NCBI GenBank assembly: GCA_023386955.1
Contig: JAEWIS010000048.1
Location: forward strand, 157,541-221,540
Direction of reading: 5' to 3'
From: Bacillota bacterium
GTDB lineage: Bacteria; Bacillota; Bacilli; Paenibacillales; NBRC-103111
DNA: 64,000 bases
Part shown: positions 9,699-17,830 of the stretch, one piece after another
Numbering within the stretch: the stretch's first letter is position 1
Layout: each line of letters begins with the position of its first letter
The notes under the pieces: generated by a model
What the model was told of the DNA's origin: nothing
Databases searched by the model: none
What the model saw: only the letters and a program-made list of their open reading frames with translations
Position numbers and translations under genes: made by a program

Positions 9699-10601
9699 AT
9701 GAATATGAATCAATTGGAAACCTTTATCACTATCTCCAAAACCATGAGCTTCCGCAAGGCGGGAGAGATTCTCAACCTTACCCAACCCGCGGTATCTGCC
9801 CAGATCAAGAGTCTGGAGGACGAATACCAAAGCGTGCTTATTGACCGCAACCAGCCGGTTACCCTAACGGACAGCGGGCGTGTTTTTCTGGAGCATGCCA
9901 TGAAAATTGTCCGCACTGTAGAAGAACTGAAGCAGCGCCTGGCCGACTTGGAGAATACCCCTCAGGGCCATATCCATCTGGGAACCACTACCTCCATCGC
10001 CATGCAGACGCTGCCGAGGGTTCTTTCCTATTTTCAGAACCAGTTTCCGCTGATTAAAATCACCATTCACTCCATGCCCTCCTCCCAGATTATGGCCAGT
10101 GTGGAGAACGGCAGCGTGGATATTGGAATCGCGTATCTGTTCGAAAAAAATCCGTATCTGGAATCGTCTATCCTGTATTACGATACCTTCGAGCTTGTGG
10201 TGGCCCCGGATCATCCGCTGGCATCACATGAATTTGCTACCATTGAGGAGCTGCGCCATATTCCCCTGGTGATGCTCTCCCAGGATACGGCTGGACGCCG
10301 GTTTGTGGATGCTCTGTTTAAGAAGCTGGACATTGTGCCGCAGACGGTGATGGAGCTCTCCAGCAGTGAGGAAGTAAAACGGATGGTGGAGCTGAATATG
10401 GGCGCAGCCATTATCTCCAGATTGTCCATCGCCAAGGAGCTTCGCCTCGGCACACTCAAGATGATTAAGGTCAATGAATTGGAGATTAGCCACCCGGTTG
10501 GGGTAGTATATAAATCAGGGCGCTACCTGAGTTCCGCGATGCAGCAATTCCTGAGCGACCTGAAGGGAATGCCGCAAAACCAGTTTCTCGGTTCGGAATA
10601 A
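9699..10601 (+). CDS. LysR-type transcriptional regulator
   Basis: 300 residues. N-terminal winged HTH (LETFITISKTMSFRKAGEIL, then LTQPAVSAQIKSLE) with linker helix, then a periplasmic-binding-protein-like effector domain from about residue 90. The ATG at 9699 has GGAGGG nine bases upstream. It stands alone between the two-component system and a histidinol phosphatase gene 37 nt downstream, which it might control or be co-transcribed with. The effector is unknown; the CysL/CbbR-like branch is possible but cannot be proven here. Confidence 0.88.
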   Translation: MNMNQLETFITISKTMSFRKAGEILNLTQPAVSAQIKSLEDEYQSVLIDRNQPVTLTDSGRVFLEHAMKIVRTVEELKQRLADLENTPQGHIHLGTTTSIAMQTLPRVLSYFQNQFPLIKITIHSMPSSQIMASVENGSVDIGIAYLFEKNPYLESSILYYDTFELVVAPDHPLASHEFATIEELRHIPLVMLSQDTAGRRFVDALFKKLDIVPQTVMELSSSEEVKRMVELNMGAAIISRLSIAKELRLGTLKMIKVNELEISHPVGVVYKSGRYLSSAMQQFLSDLKGMPQNQFLGSE

Positions 10602-10638
10602 AGCGCCGATAACGCATACGTTTTAAAGGAGAACAATC

Positions 10639-11445
10639 ATGAAATTCGATTTGCATACCCATCACAGCCGTTGCGGCCACGCCCGCGGCCAAATCCGCGA
10701 TTACGTCGAAGCAGCCCTCCGCGGTGGATTGCAGGTCATCGGCATCTCGGACCATTCCCCCTATTTCGGCGAAAAATCCGACCATGCGCAGCCACGCATC
10801 GCCATGGCCAAAAGCGAATTTCCCCGCTATGTGGAAGAGGTGCTGGCCCTAAAAGAGGAATACCGCGGACGGATTGAGGTGCTGCTTGGAGTGGAGTCGG
10901 ATTTTTTCCCTGAGCATGTGGGGGCGTACCGGGCTATCTATGACAAGTATCCCTTTGATTACATCATCGGGTCTGTCCACCAATCCGGAGGAGTCAGCAT
11001 CTTTAACAAAAGACGGTTCAGGGGTTTGTCGGAGCAGGAGAAAATCAGGGAGAAGGAGCAATATTACGATCTGATTCTCCAGTCGGCCAAAAGCGGCATG
11101 TTTCAGATTCTTGGACATATCGATGCCATGAAGGGCTTTTATCCCGCCTTTTCGGATATCCGCACGGAAGCAGTGGAAAAGACGCTCCGGATCATCGGGG
11201 AAGCGGGTATGGCTATAGAGGTGAATACCTCCGGAAAAACCAAGGATGTGGGAGGCTGGTATCCCTCCGATGAGATCTTGGAGATGGCCCTGCGTTACGG
11301 CGTTTCCGTTACCTTCGGCTCGGACGCCCATGACCCGGAACGGGTGGGCGATGATCGGGAGCTGGTGGCCCGCCGCCTGAAGGAAATCGGCTATAAGGAA
11401 TGGGTTTATTTCAGCGCCAAGAAGCGGATTGCTGTCCCCCTCTGA
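10639..11445 (+). CDS. hisJ: PHP-family histidinol-phosphatase
   Basis: 268 residues, the usual length for the HisJ/HisK (PHP) type. Hydrolyses histidinol phosphate to histidinol in histidine synthesis. Metal ligands of the PHP fold are visible: HTHHSRCGH at residues 6-14, DHSPYF near 37, HIDAMKG near 160 and SDAHD near 229. No other his gene is in the window, as is usual for this scattered gene in Firmicutes. The ribosome site AAAGGAG precedes the ATG. Some PHP proteins of this family act on other phosphoesters, so the substrate is by family inference. Confidence 0.88.
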   Translation: MKFDLHTHHSRCGHARGQIRDYVEAALRGGLQVIGISDHSPYFGEKSDHAQPRIAMAKSEFPRYVEEVLALKEEYRGRIEVLLGVESDFFPEHVGAYRAIYDKYPFDYIIGSVHQSGGVSIFNKRRFRGLSEQEKIREKEQYYDLILQSAKSGMFQILGHIDAMKGFYPAFSDIRTEAVEKTLRIIGEAGMAIEVNTSGKTKDVGGWYPSDEILEMALRYGVSVTFGSDAHDPERVGDDRELVARRLKEIGYKEWVYFSAKKRIAVPL

Positions 11446-11476
11446 TCCGCCATCGAGGATCATATTATTTCGCAGA

Positions 11477-11502
11477 AACCGGAGCCGGACTCCGGTTTTT
11501 TG
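11477..11502 (+). terminator. intrinsic terminator after hisJ
   Basis: AACCGGAG (11477-11484) pairs with CTCCGGTT (11490-11497), followed by a T-run to 11501. Confidence 0.85.
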
Positions 11503-11518
11503 CAGTTCATAAAAAAAG

Positions 11519-11544
11519 TGACCCTCGCCGGTAGCGGCAGGGCC
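11519..11544 (-). terminator. terminator-like hairpin, minus strand
   Basis: A GC-rich hairpin (GACCCTCGCCG/CGGCAGGGCC arms) is followed on the minus strand by CACTTTTTTT. No minus-strand gene or convincing promoter was found between here and czcD, so what it would terminate is unknown. Confidence 0.4.
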
Positions 11545-11707
11545 GAATCCATCATATATGAAAAAAAGGGGGTCTTGCTGTTATCATAGCCCGGACTTGT
11601 TAGAAAAGGGTAACGCTTGTATTTCATTTGTGTTACAAGTTGGATGAAAACAAGGATTGTCCCCAATCTGGAGCAATTTTCATTATCAGGATCCATAAAA
11701 TGCTCAT

Positions 11708-11737
11708 TTGCCACGGATTTCCACTATTACGTATACT
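11708..11737 (+). promoter_or_regulatory. probable sigma-A promoter of czcD
   Basis: TTGCCA (11708-11713), 18-bp spacer, TATACT (11732-11737), about 20 bp before the ribosome site. An inverted repeat CTTGTA...TACAAG lies 70 bp upstream (11616-11639) and could be an operator. No NiCo riboswitch consensus was seen. Confidence 0.5.
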
Positions 11738-11770
11738 ACAGATATAGACTACAAAAAGGAGGGCGGCATC

Positions 11771-12739
11771 TTGTTTCAGGACTTCCACCATCAGCTGCAT
11801 GTAAAGCAGCAAACGGCATCCAAACGTACGCTGTGGATTACCTTATGGATTACTGTGTTTTTTACGCTTGTGGAAATTATCGGCGGGCTGGTGTCCAATT
11901 CCCTGGCTTTGCTTTCGGATTCGGCCCACATGATCTCGGATGTGATTGCCCTTGCTCTTAGCATGGTAGCCATCTATCTCGCATCCCGGCCTCCGACTCC
12001 GCGGTTTACCTTCGGCTTCCTCCGTTTCGAAATTATCGCGGCTTTTCTGAACGGGCTGGCCCTGGCGGCAATTTCCATCGGCATCGTCATTGAAGGCATC
12101 CGGCGTATGATTAACCCGCCGGAGGTAAATTATCCGGTGATGCTTTTCATTTCCACCATCGGCCTTATCGTTAACATTGTGCTCACTTATGTTCTGAGCA
12201 GAAGCATGAAGGAAGAGGATAACCTCAATGTGAAAAGCGCCTTATGGCATTTTATCGGGGATCTGTTAAGCTCCATCGGCGTTATTGCCTCCGCTCTCTT
12301 GATCCTCGCCACAGGCTGGCATTGGATGGATGCCTTCATCAGCATAGCCATCGGCGGTGTCATTCTTGTGGGAGGCGCCCGCATTATCCGGGAATCCTGC
12401 CTGGTTCTGATGGAATCTGTCCCCGAGGCCTACGATCTTCAGCAGATTCAGCAGGACATTCTGTCCATCCCTGGAGTGGAGGATGTGCACGAAATGCATC
12501 TGTGGGCCATTTCCAGCGGGCATTATTCATTAACCGCCCATGTTTTCGTCAACAAGGATATGCAGCCGCTGTGTGTGATTCTGGCGATTAACGAAATGTT
12601 AAAGGAGAAATACAGCATTGTTCATGCCACCATTCAAACGGAGCATGCCCAGATCCATCCCCACGGCGAATACGGCCGCCGCTTTCTGGCGGAACGGGGG
12701 AGAGAGGACGAGGATCCCGGGTTTTCTTGCCCGGTGTGA
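11771..12739 (+). CDS. czcD: cation diffusion facilitator (CzcD-type metal exporter)
   Basis: 322 residues from a TTG start at 11771, which is seven bases after AAGGAGGG; the upstream ATG at 11708 lies inside the promoter. Six membrane helices. The CDF metal-binding residues are present in TM2 (SDSAHMISD) and TM5 (HFIGDLLSS). The C-terminal cytoplasmic metallochaperone-like domain runs from about 210. Exports Zn/Co/Cd or similar divalent ions in exchange for protons. Monocistronic, between two terminators. Metal specificity cannot be assigned. Confidence 0.9.
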   Translation: MFQDFHHQLHVKQQTASKRTLWITLWITVFFTLVEIIGGLVSNSLALLSDSAHMISDVIALALSMVAIYLASRPPTPRFTFGFLRFEIIAAFLNGLALAAISIGIVIEGIRRMINPPEVNYPVMLFISTIGLIVNIVLTYVLSRSMKEEDNLNVKSALWHFIGDLLSSIGVIASALLILATGWHWMDAFISIAIGGVILVGGARIIRESCLVLMESVPEAYDLQQIQQDILSIPGVEDVHEMHLWAISSGHYSLTAHVFVNKDMQPLCVILAINEMLKEKYSIVHATIQTEHAQIHPHGEYGRRFLAERGREDEDPGFSCPV

Positions 12740-12758
12740 CGAATCGCAGAAGAAACCA

Positions 12759-12797
12759 AAAACGCCGGTCCCGATGAAGGGCGCCGGCGTTTTCTTT
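12759..12797 (+). terminator. intrinsic terminator between czcD and the glucuronyl hydrolase gene
   Basis: AAAACGCCGG (12759-12768) pairs with CCGGCGTTTT (12784-12793). The A-rich left flank also gives a U-run on the minus strand, so it probably serves both convergent genes. Confidence 0.8.
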
Positions 12798-12859
12798 ATT
12801 TGTTCATAGGAGGCTCCGCTTAGTGCCTCCCGCGGTCAAGCTCCGCTTCCAAATGAGGC

Positions 12860-13987
12860 TTATTCGTACCAATAGCCTTTATGATTTTTTTCAAGACGCA
12901 TCAAGGCTTCCAGGTAGTAGTAGTCGCCCCAGATCATGAAGTCGTCGGGGCTGTGGCCCAGGCGCACGGCATAGGAGCCATGCTCGATAAAACCTTCGGC
13001 GTCCGGCTGGTTCATGGTGGAGTAATGCTTCACCAGACCCTCCATGGTCTTCTGCACACCTTCCTCGAGATAAGCGCGGTCAGGGTCATTTTCAGGCAGA
13101 TGCTTCAAGAGCTCCAGGATACCGCAGGCCGTGATGGCCGATGCGGAGCTGTCGCGTTTGGTTTCCGGTGTGATTTCCACGTCGAAGTCCCAATAGACCA
13201 CGTTATCTTCCGGCAGACGCTCCAGGAAGTACTTGGCCATTCTTTTGGAGGTATCCAGATACCGGTCATCCTTGGTGTAATGGTAGCCCAGGGCAAAGCC
13301 GTAGACACCCCAAGATTGGCCGCGGGTCCAGGTGGAGCCGTCGGTATTGCCTTGGTGGGTGCCGCCGCGGACAGGCTCGCCATTCTCCGGATTAAACCAG
13401 AAGGTATGGTAAGAGGAGTCATCGCCGCGCACCAGGAACCGGCGGGATTTTTCGGTATGCAGGATTGCCTTGTTCTTGTAATCCTCGTTGCCGGTTTGCT
13501 CGTAGGCCCAATACAGAAGAGGCAGATTCATCAGGCAGTCGATGATAATCCGTCCGCCGTTCTCGGTATCCCCTTCTCTGCCCCAAGCTTGGATCAACCC
13601 TGCCTTGGGACGCCAGCGGCGCAGCAGTACATCGGCGGCGGCGATAGTCAGCTCGCGTGCAGCCTCATCCTTTTCGATCATCCATTGAGCCTTGGAGGAA
13701 AGGGAATACAGAAAGCCGATATCATGGTGGTCCAGGCTCTTCATGGTATTCAGGCGGTCGCGGAAGTTCTCCACGGTTTTTTCGGCAGCATCCCGGATGG
13801 CTTCATCCTTGCTGTATTCATAGGCGAGCCAGAGAATGCCGGACCAGAAGCCGTCCGTCCAATCGGTATTGTCGTTTAACAAATACTTGCCGTTTTCACT
13901 GACATGGGGGAATTGGCCTCCAAAACGCGCGATATTCGCTCTTGTTTTTTGAACCGCATCTTCAATTGCCTGTTTCCAAAGACTCAA
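12860..13987 (-). CDS. ugl: unsaturated glucuronyl hydrolase (GH88)
   Basis: About 375 residues, very similar along its length to the GH88 UGL of Bacillus (Paenibacillus) sp. GL1 as I recall it. Removes delta-4,5-unsaturated glucuronic acid from oligosaccharides made by lyases acting on glycosaminoglycans or gellan/xanthan. Catalytic Asp residues are in LDHHDIGF and GRIIIDCL, about residues 89 and 150. No signal peptide, so cytoplasmic. An ATG at 13996 directly abuts AGGAG; the TTG at 13987, nine bases from it, fits both spacing and the homologue's N-terminus. Lies 60 nt downstream of a LacI-family gene, its likely regulator. No lyase or transporter is nearby. Confidence 0.93.
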   Translation of the reverse strand: MSLWKQAIEDAVQKTRANIARFGGQFPHVSENGKYLLNDNTDWTDGFWSGILWLAYEYSKDEAIRDAAEKTVENFRDRLNTMKSLDHHDIGFLYSLSSKAQWMIEKDEAARELTIAAADVLLRRWRPKAGLIQAWGREGDTENGGRIIIDCLMNLPLLYWAYEQTGNEDYKNKAILHTEKSRRFLVRGDDSSYHTFWFNPENGEPVRGGTHQGNTDGSTWTRGQSWGVYGFALGYHYTKDDRYLDTSKRMAKYFLERLPEDNVVYWDFDVEITPETKRDSSASAITACGILELLKHLPENDPDRAYLEEGVQKTMEGLVKHYSTMNQPDAEGFIEHGSYAVRLGHSPDDFMIWGDYYYLEALMRLEKNHKGYWYE

Positions 13988-14047
13988 TCTGCTCATCTCC
14001 TGTTTTTAGATACATGTATAAAAGTGCGTCTTCAAGTTGGGAGAGGG

Positions 14048-15100
14048 TTATTCGGTGGACATCCGGGGAATCAGCCGCATGGGAATATGAATCTCATGGG
14101 CCGGACTGCCGGTTGGTTTCACCGTTTCAAATCGCTCCAGGGAAATATTCCGCAGCGCCGCACCTTCCTCCAAATGCTGAAGCAGCATACATACCGCATG
14201 GGAAACCTGATTGTCCAGATCGATATCCAGACTGGTGATGGAGGGCCAGTTATGCTGGGCCACCGATTGGTTATTGATGCCCACAACCTTGATCTGGCCG
14301 GGAATATCGTACCCGCGGGCCTGCAGCCGGGAGATCAGCATAAACGCGTCGCCGTCGTCAAAGGCCAGGATACCCAAGGGCTCACCTTGTTTCACTACAT
14401 CTTCAATAGACTCAAAAATCTCGTCCTCATACATGCCTTGAGTCGGAATGATCCGATGTGGAATTCCGCAGCCCTCCACACCACGCTGAAAGCCGACAAG
14501 CCGCTGCTGGTTGGTAGTCCGGGCTCTTACGCGGCTAATATAGAACAATTGCCTGCAGCCTCTCTCCGCCAGATGCAGCACCGCCTTCTCCGCTCCTCCG
14601 GCAAAATCCAGATTAACGGCACCCAGCGCCACGTTCTCCGGCCAGTTATAGGCGTTAAACAGCACCATCGGTGTGCCTTCGCCGACAAACTTGCGGGTGG
14701 TCTCCGGATTCATGGCCAAGCCGTGGCAAAACAGTCCGTCGACCCGGCGGCGCAGAAGTGTTTCCATATGCCGCTTCTCCAGCTCCGGCTTCCCGGTGGA
14801 GGAGTATACGGACAGATGGTAGCCGAATTGATGGACCACATCCTGCATGGCGTGGGCAAAATCCGCAAAGTAACCGTTAAAATGGGGCAAAACCAGGCCC
14901 AGCTCATAGGTTTTTTTGCGGCTGAGGCTGGCCGCCATCTCATTGCGGCGGTAGCCAAGCAGCTGCACCGCGTCCTCCACCTTGCGGATGGTTTCCTCCG
15001 CCAGCGGCACATTCCGCCGGTTCAGCACATTGGAAACAGTGGCAATGGAGACACCAGCGGCCCTAGCCACGTCGATGATCGTAATCTGTTTGTTTTTCAG
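14048..15100 (-). CDS. LacI-family repressor, probable CTG start
   Basis: About 350 residues. The HTH (TIIDVARAAGVSIATVSNVL) is complete only if translation begins at the CTG at 15098-15100 (product KNKQITIIDVARAAG...), nine bases after CGGAGG. The first standard codon, a GTG at 15070, would remove the first helix of the HTH. A periplasmic-binding-protein-like effector domain follows. It precedes ugl on the same strand, so it probably controls uronide use. Palindromic CG-centred sites stand between its promoter and start, suggesting autorepression. Confidence 0.87.
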   Translation of the reverse strand: MKNKQITIIDVARAAGVSIATVSNVLNRRNVPLAEETIRKVEDAVQLLGYRRNEMAASLSRKKTYELGLVLPHFNGYFADFAHAMQDVVHQFGYHLSVYSSTGKPELEKRHMETLLRRRVDGLFCHGLAMNPETTRKFVGEGTPMVLFNAYNWPENVALGAVNLDFAGGAEKAVLHLAERGCRQLFYISRVRARTTNQQRLVGFQRGVEGCGIPHRIIPTQGMYEDEIFESIEDVVKQGEPLGILAFDDGDAFMLISRLQARGYDIPGQIKVVGINNQSVAQHNWPSITSLDIDLDNQVSHAVCMLLQHLEEGAALRNISLERFETVKPTGSPAHEIHIPMRLIPRMSTE

Positions 15101-15132
15101 GGCCGTGCACCTCCGGTTATCGGGTTACAGCT

Positions 15133-15167
15133 TGAATACGTTTACTTGATCAGTTGAAACGTTTAAA
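15133..15167 (-). promoter_or_regulatory. LacI-type operators
   Basis: TTGAAACGTTTAAA (15154-15167) and TGAATACGTTTAC (15133-15145) are CG-centred near-palindromes of the LacI/GalR type. They lie just downstream of the predicted start of transcription of the LacI-family gene. Confidence 0.55.
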
Positions 15168-15182
15168 TAATGCTTCAGATTT

Positions 15183-15211
15183 ATTTTAGCCTAATTGACA
15201 GTTGGCGTCAA
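15183..15211 (-). promoter_or_regulatory. sigma-A promoter of the LacI-ugl unit
   Basis: TTGACG (15206-15211), 17-bp spacer, TAAAAT (15183-15188) on the minus strand. An inverted repeat TTGAC...GTCAA (15195-15211) overlaps the -35. Confidence 0.7.
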
Positions 15212-15261
15212 TGATAGACATGGCAGTCATTGGGCAAGCATGTGGCTGTCCAGCCGCCCCA

Positions 15262-15440
15262 TCGAATATGATTTTTCGAGTACAATTTTTGTTAACCACT
15301 GTTTTCGGCGGGTTATATATGAAATTTCGAGTTCATTCCGAGGAAAAAGATAACATCGGGGAATTTATATATGATATTTCATATATAACACACTAAATCA
15401 AGGCTGCTCTACAATTTATATATGATTTTTCGAGTATAGC
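15262..15440. repeat. family C array, copy 1 (51-bp periodic)
   Basis: Four units of an AT-rich motif with core TATATGAAATTTCGAGTATA are centred at about 15270, 15321, 15373 and 15424, spaced 51, 52 and 51 bp. Each core is close to palindromic (GAAATTTC). The array fills the space between the LacI promoter and the helD leader; I see no gene in it. Family C recurs at 45402-45575. Confidence 0.8.
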
Positions 15441-15529
15441 CTTTTGAGGAGTTTCCAACAAACGGTTGCGCCACTCCACCATTTGTGATATTCTTACAGT
15501 TCCGCTTTATCGGCCTAAAACATATGGTG

Positions 15530-15623
15530 AAACCTTAGCTTATGCTTACGATGCCGGTTTTTACTGGCGTAAAAACCTTAGCTTATGCTTACGATGCCGG
15601 TTTTTACTGGCGTAAAAACCTTA
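15530..15623 (+). repeat. family E tandem leader repeat upstream of helD copy 2
   Basis: Two exact 43-bp copies (15530-15572, 15573-15615) plus the first eight bases of a third, which run straight into the GGAGG of the second helD. Each contains an imperfect hairpin (ACGATGCCGGT...ACTGGCGT). The core AGCTTATGCTTACGATG is shared with the sdhC-sdhA spacer. Probably part of the 5' untranslated region. Confidence 0.75.
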
Positions 15624-15637
15624 GGAGGTAACTGAAT

Positions 15638-17776
15638 ATGGAAAGCGACATTCAAAGTGCCTATCAAGAAGAGCTCCTCCGGTTGGAGGAGGCCGGACGT
15701 ATCATCAGCCGGCAGCTGGATGAATTAAACGCCATGTCCCGGTATAACGGGAGTGATTTTACCGAGCAGGTTCTGGAGGGACTCCGGGAAGAAACCCGGC
15801 GCAAGCTGGCAGTCGCCCTGCCGGAGCCCTACTTCGGAAGACTGGACTTTCAGGAGGCCGGACATAGCGACCCGACTCCCCTCTACATCGGCAAGGCGGG
15901 AGTAGAGGACCGGATCGGCGGCCATCCGCTGGTCATAGACTGGCGGGCTCCTGTAGCCAGTCTTTTCTATTCCTTCACAGGCGGCGACGGGCCGGCGGAA
16001 TACGATTCCCCCGACGGGCTGGTGGAGGGGCTGGTTTACCTGAAGCGGAACCTGGTCATCCGCAAGCAGATTCTCCAGCGGGTGACGGACAGTTACCTGC
16101 GGGGCAGCAGCCAAGGTGCAGTGACGGATGAGTTCCTCCTGTACCGTCTGGGAGAGAACAAGGATAACAAGCTCCGGGATATCGTCTCCACCATCCAGGC
16201 GGAGCAGGACAAAATTATCCGGGCCGCCAAAAACAAGGCTCTGATTATCCAAGGCGTTGCGGGCAGCGGCAAAACCACCGTGGCCCTGCACCGGCTGGCC
16301 TTCCTGCTCTATCAGTACCGGGATCAGGTGAAGGCGGAGCGGATGATTATTTTTGCCCCTAACCGGATGTTCCTGGATTACATCTCTGGGGTGCTGCCGG
16401 AGCTGGGGGTGGGAGACATCGCCCAAACCACCTTTGCCGATTGGGCGCTGGAACGGCTGGACGACAACCTCAAGCTGGGCAGCGAGGCCCAGGATCTGGA
16501 GAAGCGGTTTGCGGTTGCACCGCACCAAGATACCACCGGGAACCCTGCGGAATCAGAAGAGCCGATTCCCTCAGGCAGATGGAAAGGCTCCGCGGAGCTG
16601 GCAGACCGTCTCAGCCGGGAGCTGGACGTATACGAAAAGGAATATTGCGCTCTGCAGGATTTCACTCCCTGGGAGGGGACCCGTCAGCTGCCAGGCAAAA
16701 CCATTCGTCATTGGTTCTATGTAGAGACTGTCCATGAACCCATCGGCAAACGGCGGCAGCGGGTGGAAGCCCGGATCAGACGTTGGCTGGAGATGGAGCT
16801 GGAAGCCACACGAGACCCTAAGATCCGCAAGGACCGCAAAAAGCTGGCTGGCGCCAGACTGAAGGCTTATCTGAAAAGCTGGAGCCCTCCCTCGGCACTG
16901 GATTTATACCGGAGACTGTTCGAGCCGGAAACCCGGCCGCAGTGGGTTCCGGAGCAGCGGGCAGAGGAATCCAGGAAACGTCTGGCCAAACGCGAGGTGC
17001 TTCAGGAGGATTTAGCCGCCCTGTTATATATCCATAACCGCTTCTACGGCATTCATGGCAATGACCGGTTCGACCATATTGTGATCGATGAAGCCCAGGA
17101 TTTTTCCCCGCTTCAGGTGCTGGTGCTGAAGGAGCACAGCAAAAACCATTCCTTCACCATACTGGGCGACCTGGCCCAGGGTATCCATGATTACAAGGGT
17201 GTCCATAGCTGGGAGGAGTTCGCCGGACTGTTCGATGAGGAGGAAACGGAAACCTTCCAGTTGAACCGAAGCTACCGCTCTACTATGGAGATCATCCAGT
17301 TTGCCAATGGAGTTATCGCCCACAGCGGAGTAGCGGTCAGCCCGGCTGTCCCTGTTTTCCGCAGCGGCGAGCAGGTCCGGGTGGAGCAGACCGCCAAACG
17401 GATGCCCGCTATTGTGCAGGCTGTCCGTGAGCTGTCGCAGGAGGCACACGGCACCATTGCCATTATCGGCCGCACCGAAAAGGAGTGTGCCGCCATCCAC
17501 AAAGAGCTGGTCAATGCAGGCTTTTCCCCTGCATTGCTGACGGCCTCCCAGCAGTCCTACGGCGGCGGACTATCCGTGCTTCCCGTTTATCTGTCCAAAG
17601 GCTTCGAGTTCGATGCTGTATTGGTGACAGATGTGGATGCAACCCGCTACAAGGCTTCCCCCCGGGATGCCAAGCTGTTGTACGTGGCCTGCACCCGGGC
17701 GCTGCATGATCTGCGGCTCCAGTATACGGGCCAACCTTCACCACTGCTGCCTGCTGAAGAGGCAACACACTCATAG
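15638..17776 (+). CDS. HelD-family superfamily 1 helicase (copy 2)
   Basis: 712 residues, shorter than copy 1 and clearly divergent from it. Helical N-terminal arm, Walker A GVAGSGKTT near residue 205, motif II DEAQDFSPLQ near 483, NRSYRSTMEIIQF, and C-terminal LPVYLSKGFEFDAVLVTD with YVACTRAL. Expected to bind RNA polymerase and release it from stalled or inhibited complexes. The ribosome site AGGAGG is fused to the tandem family E leader repeat. Monocistronic and closed by a terminator shared with the convergent MFS gene. Whether the two HelD copies have different roles cannot be read here. Confidence 0.88.
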   Translation: MESDIQSAYQEELLRLEEAGRIISRQLDELNAMSRYNGSDFTEQVLEGLREETRRKLAVALPEPYFGRLDFQEAGHSDPTPLYIGKAGVEDRIGGHPLVIDWRAPVASLFYSFTGGDGPAEYDSPDGLVEGLVYLKRNLVIRKQILQRVTDSYLRGSSQGAVTDEFLLYRLGENKDNKLRDIVSTIQAEQDKIIRAAKNKALIIQGVAGSGKTTVALHRLAFLLYQYRDQVKAERMIIFAPNRMFLDYISGVLPELGVGDIAQTTFADWALERLDDNLKLGSEAQDLEKRFAVAPHQDTTGNPAESEEPIPSGRWKGSAELADRLSRELDVYEKEYCALQDFTPWEGTRQLPGKTIRHWFYVETVHEPIGKRRQRVEARIRRWLEMELEATRDPKIRKDRKKLAGARLKAYLKSWSPPSALDLYRRLFEPETRPQWVPEQRAEESRKRLAKREVLQEDLAALLYIHNRFYGIHGNDRFDHIVIDEAQDFSPLQVLVLKEHSKNHSFTILGDLAQGIHDYKGVHSWEEFAGLFDEEETETFQLNRSYRSTMEIIQFANGVIAHSGVAVSPAVPVFRSGEQVRVEQTAKRMPAIVQAVRELSQEAHGTIAIIGRTEKECAAIHKELVNAGFSPALLTASQQSYGGGLSVLPVYLSKGFEFDAVLVTDVDATRYKASPRDAKLLYVACTRALHDLRLQYTGQPSPLLPAEEATHS

Positions 17777-17782
17777 AACCGA

Positions 17783-17829
17783 AAAACCTCGCTTTCCCAA
17801 CGGGATATTCCCATGGAAAGCGAGGTTTT
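17783..17829. terminator. bidirectional terminator between helD copy 2 and the MFS gene
   Basis: Long stem: AAAACCTCGCTTTCC (17783-17797) pairs with GGAAAGCGAGGTTTT (17815-17829), with A- and T-rich flanks on both strands. Confidence 0.85.
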
Positions 17830-17830
17830 A

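Noticed and set aside
11505..11760. NiCo or manganese riboswitch ahead of czcD
   Set aside because: None of the conserved motifs of those riboswitches is present; only a promoter and an inverted repeat are seen.
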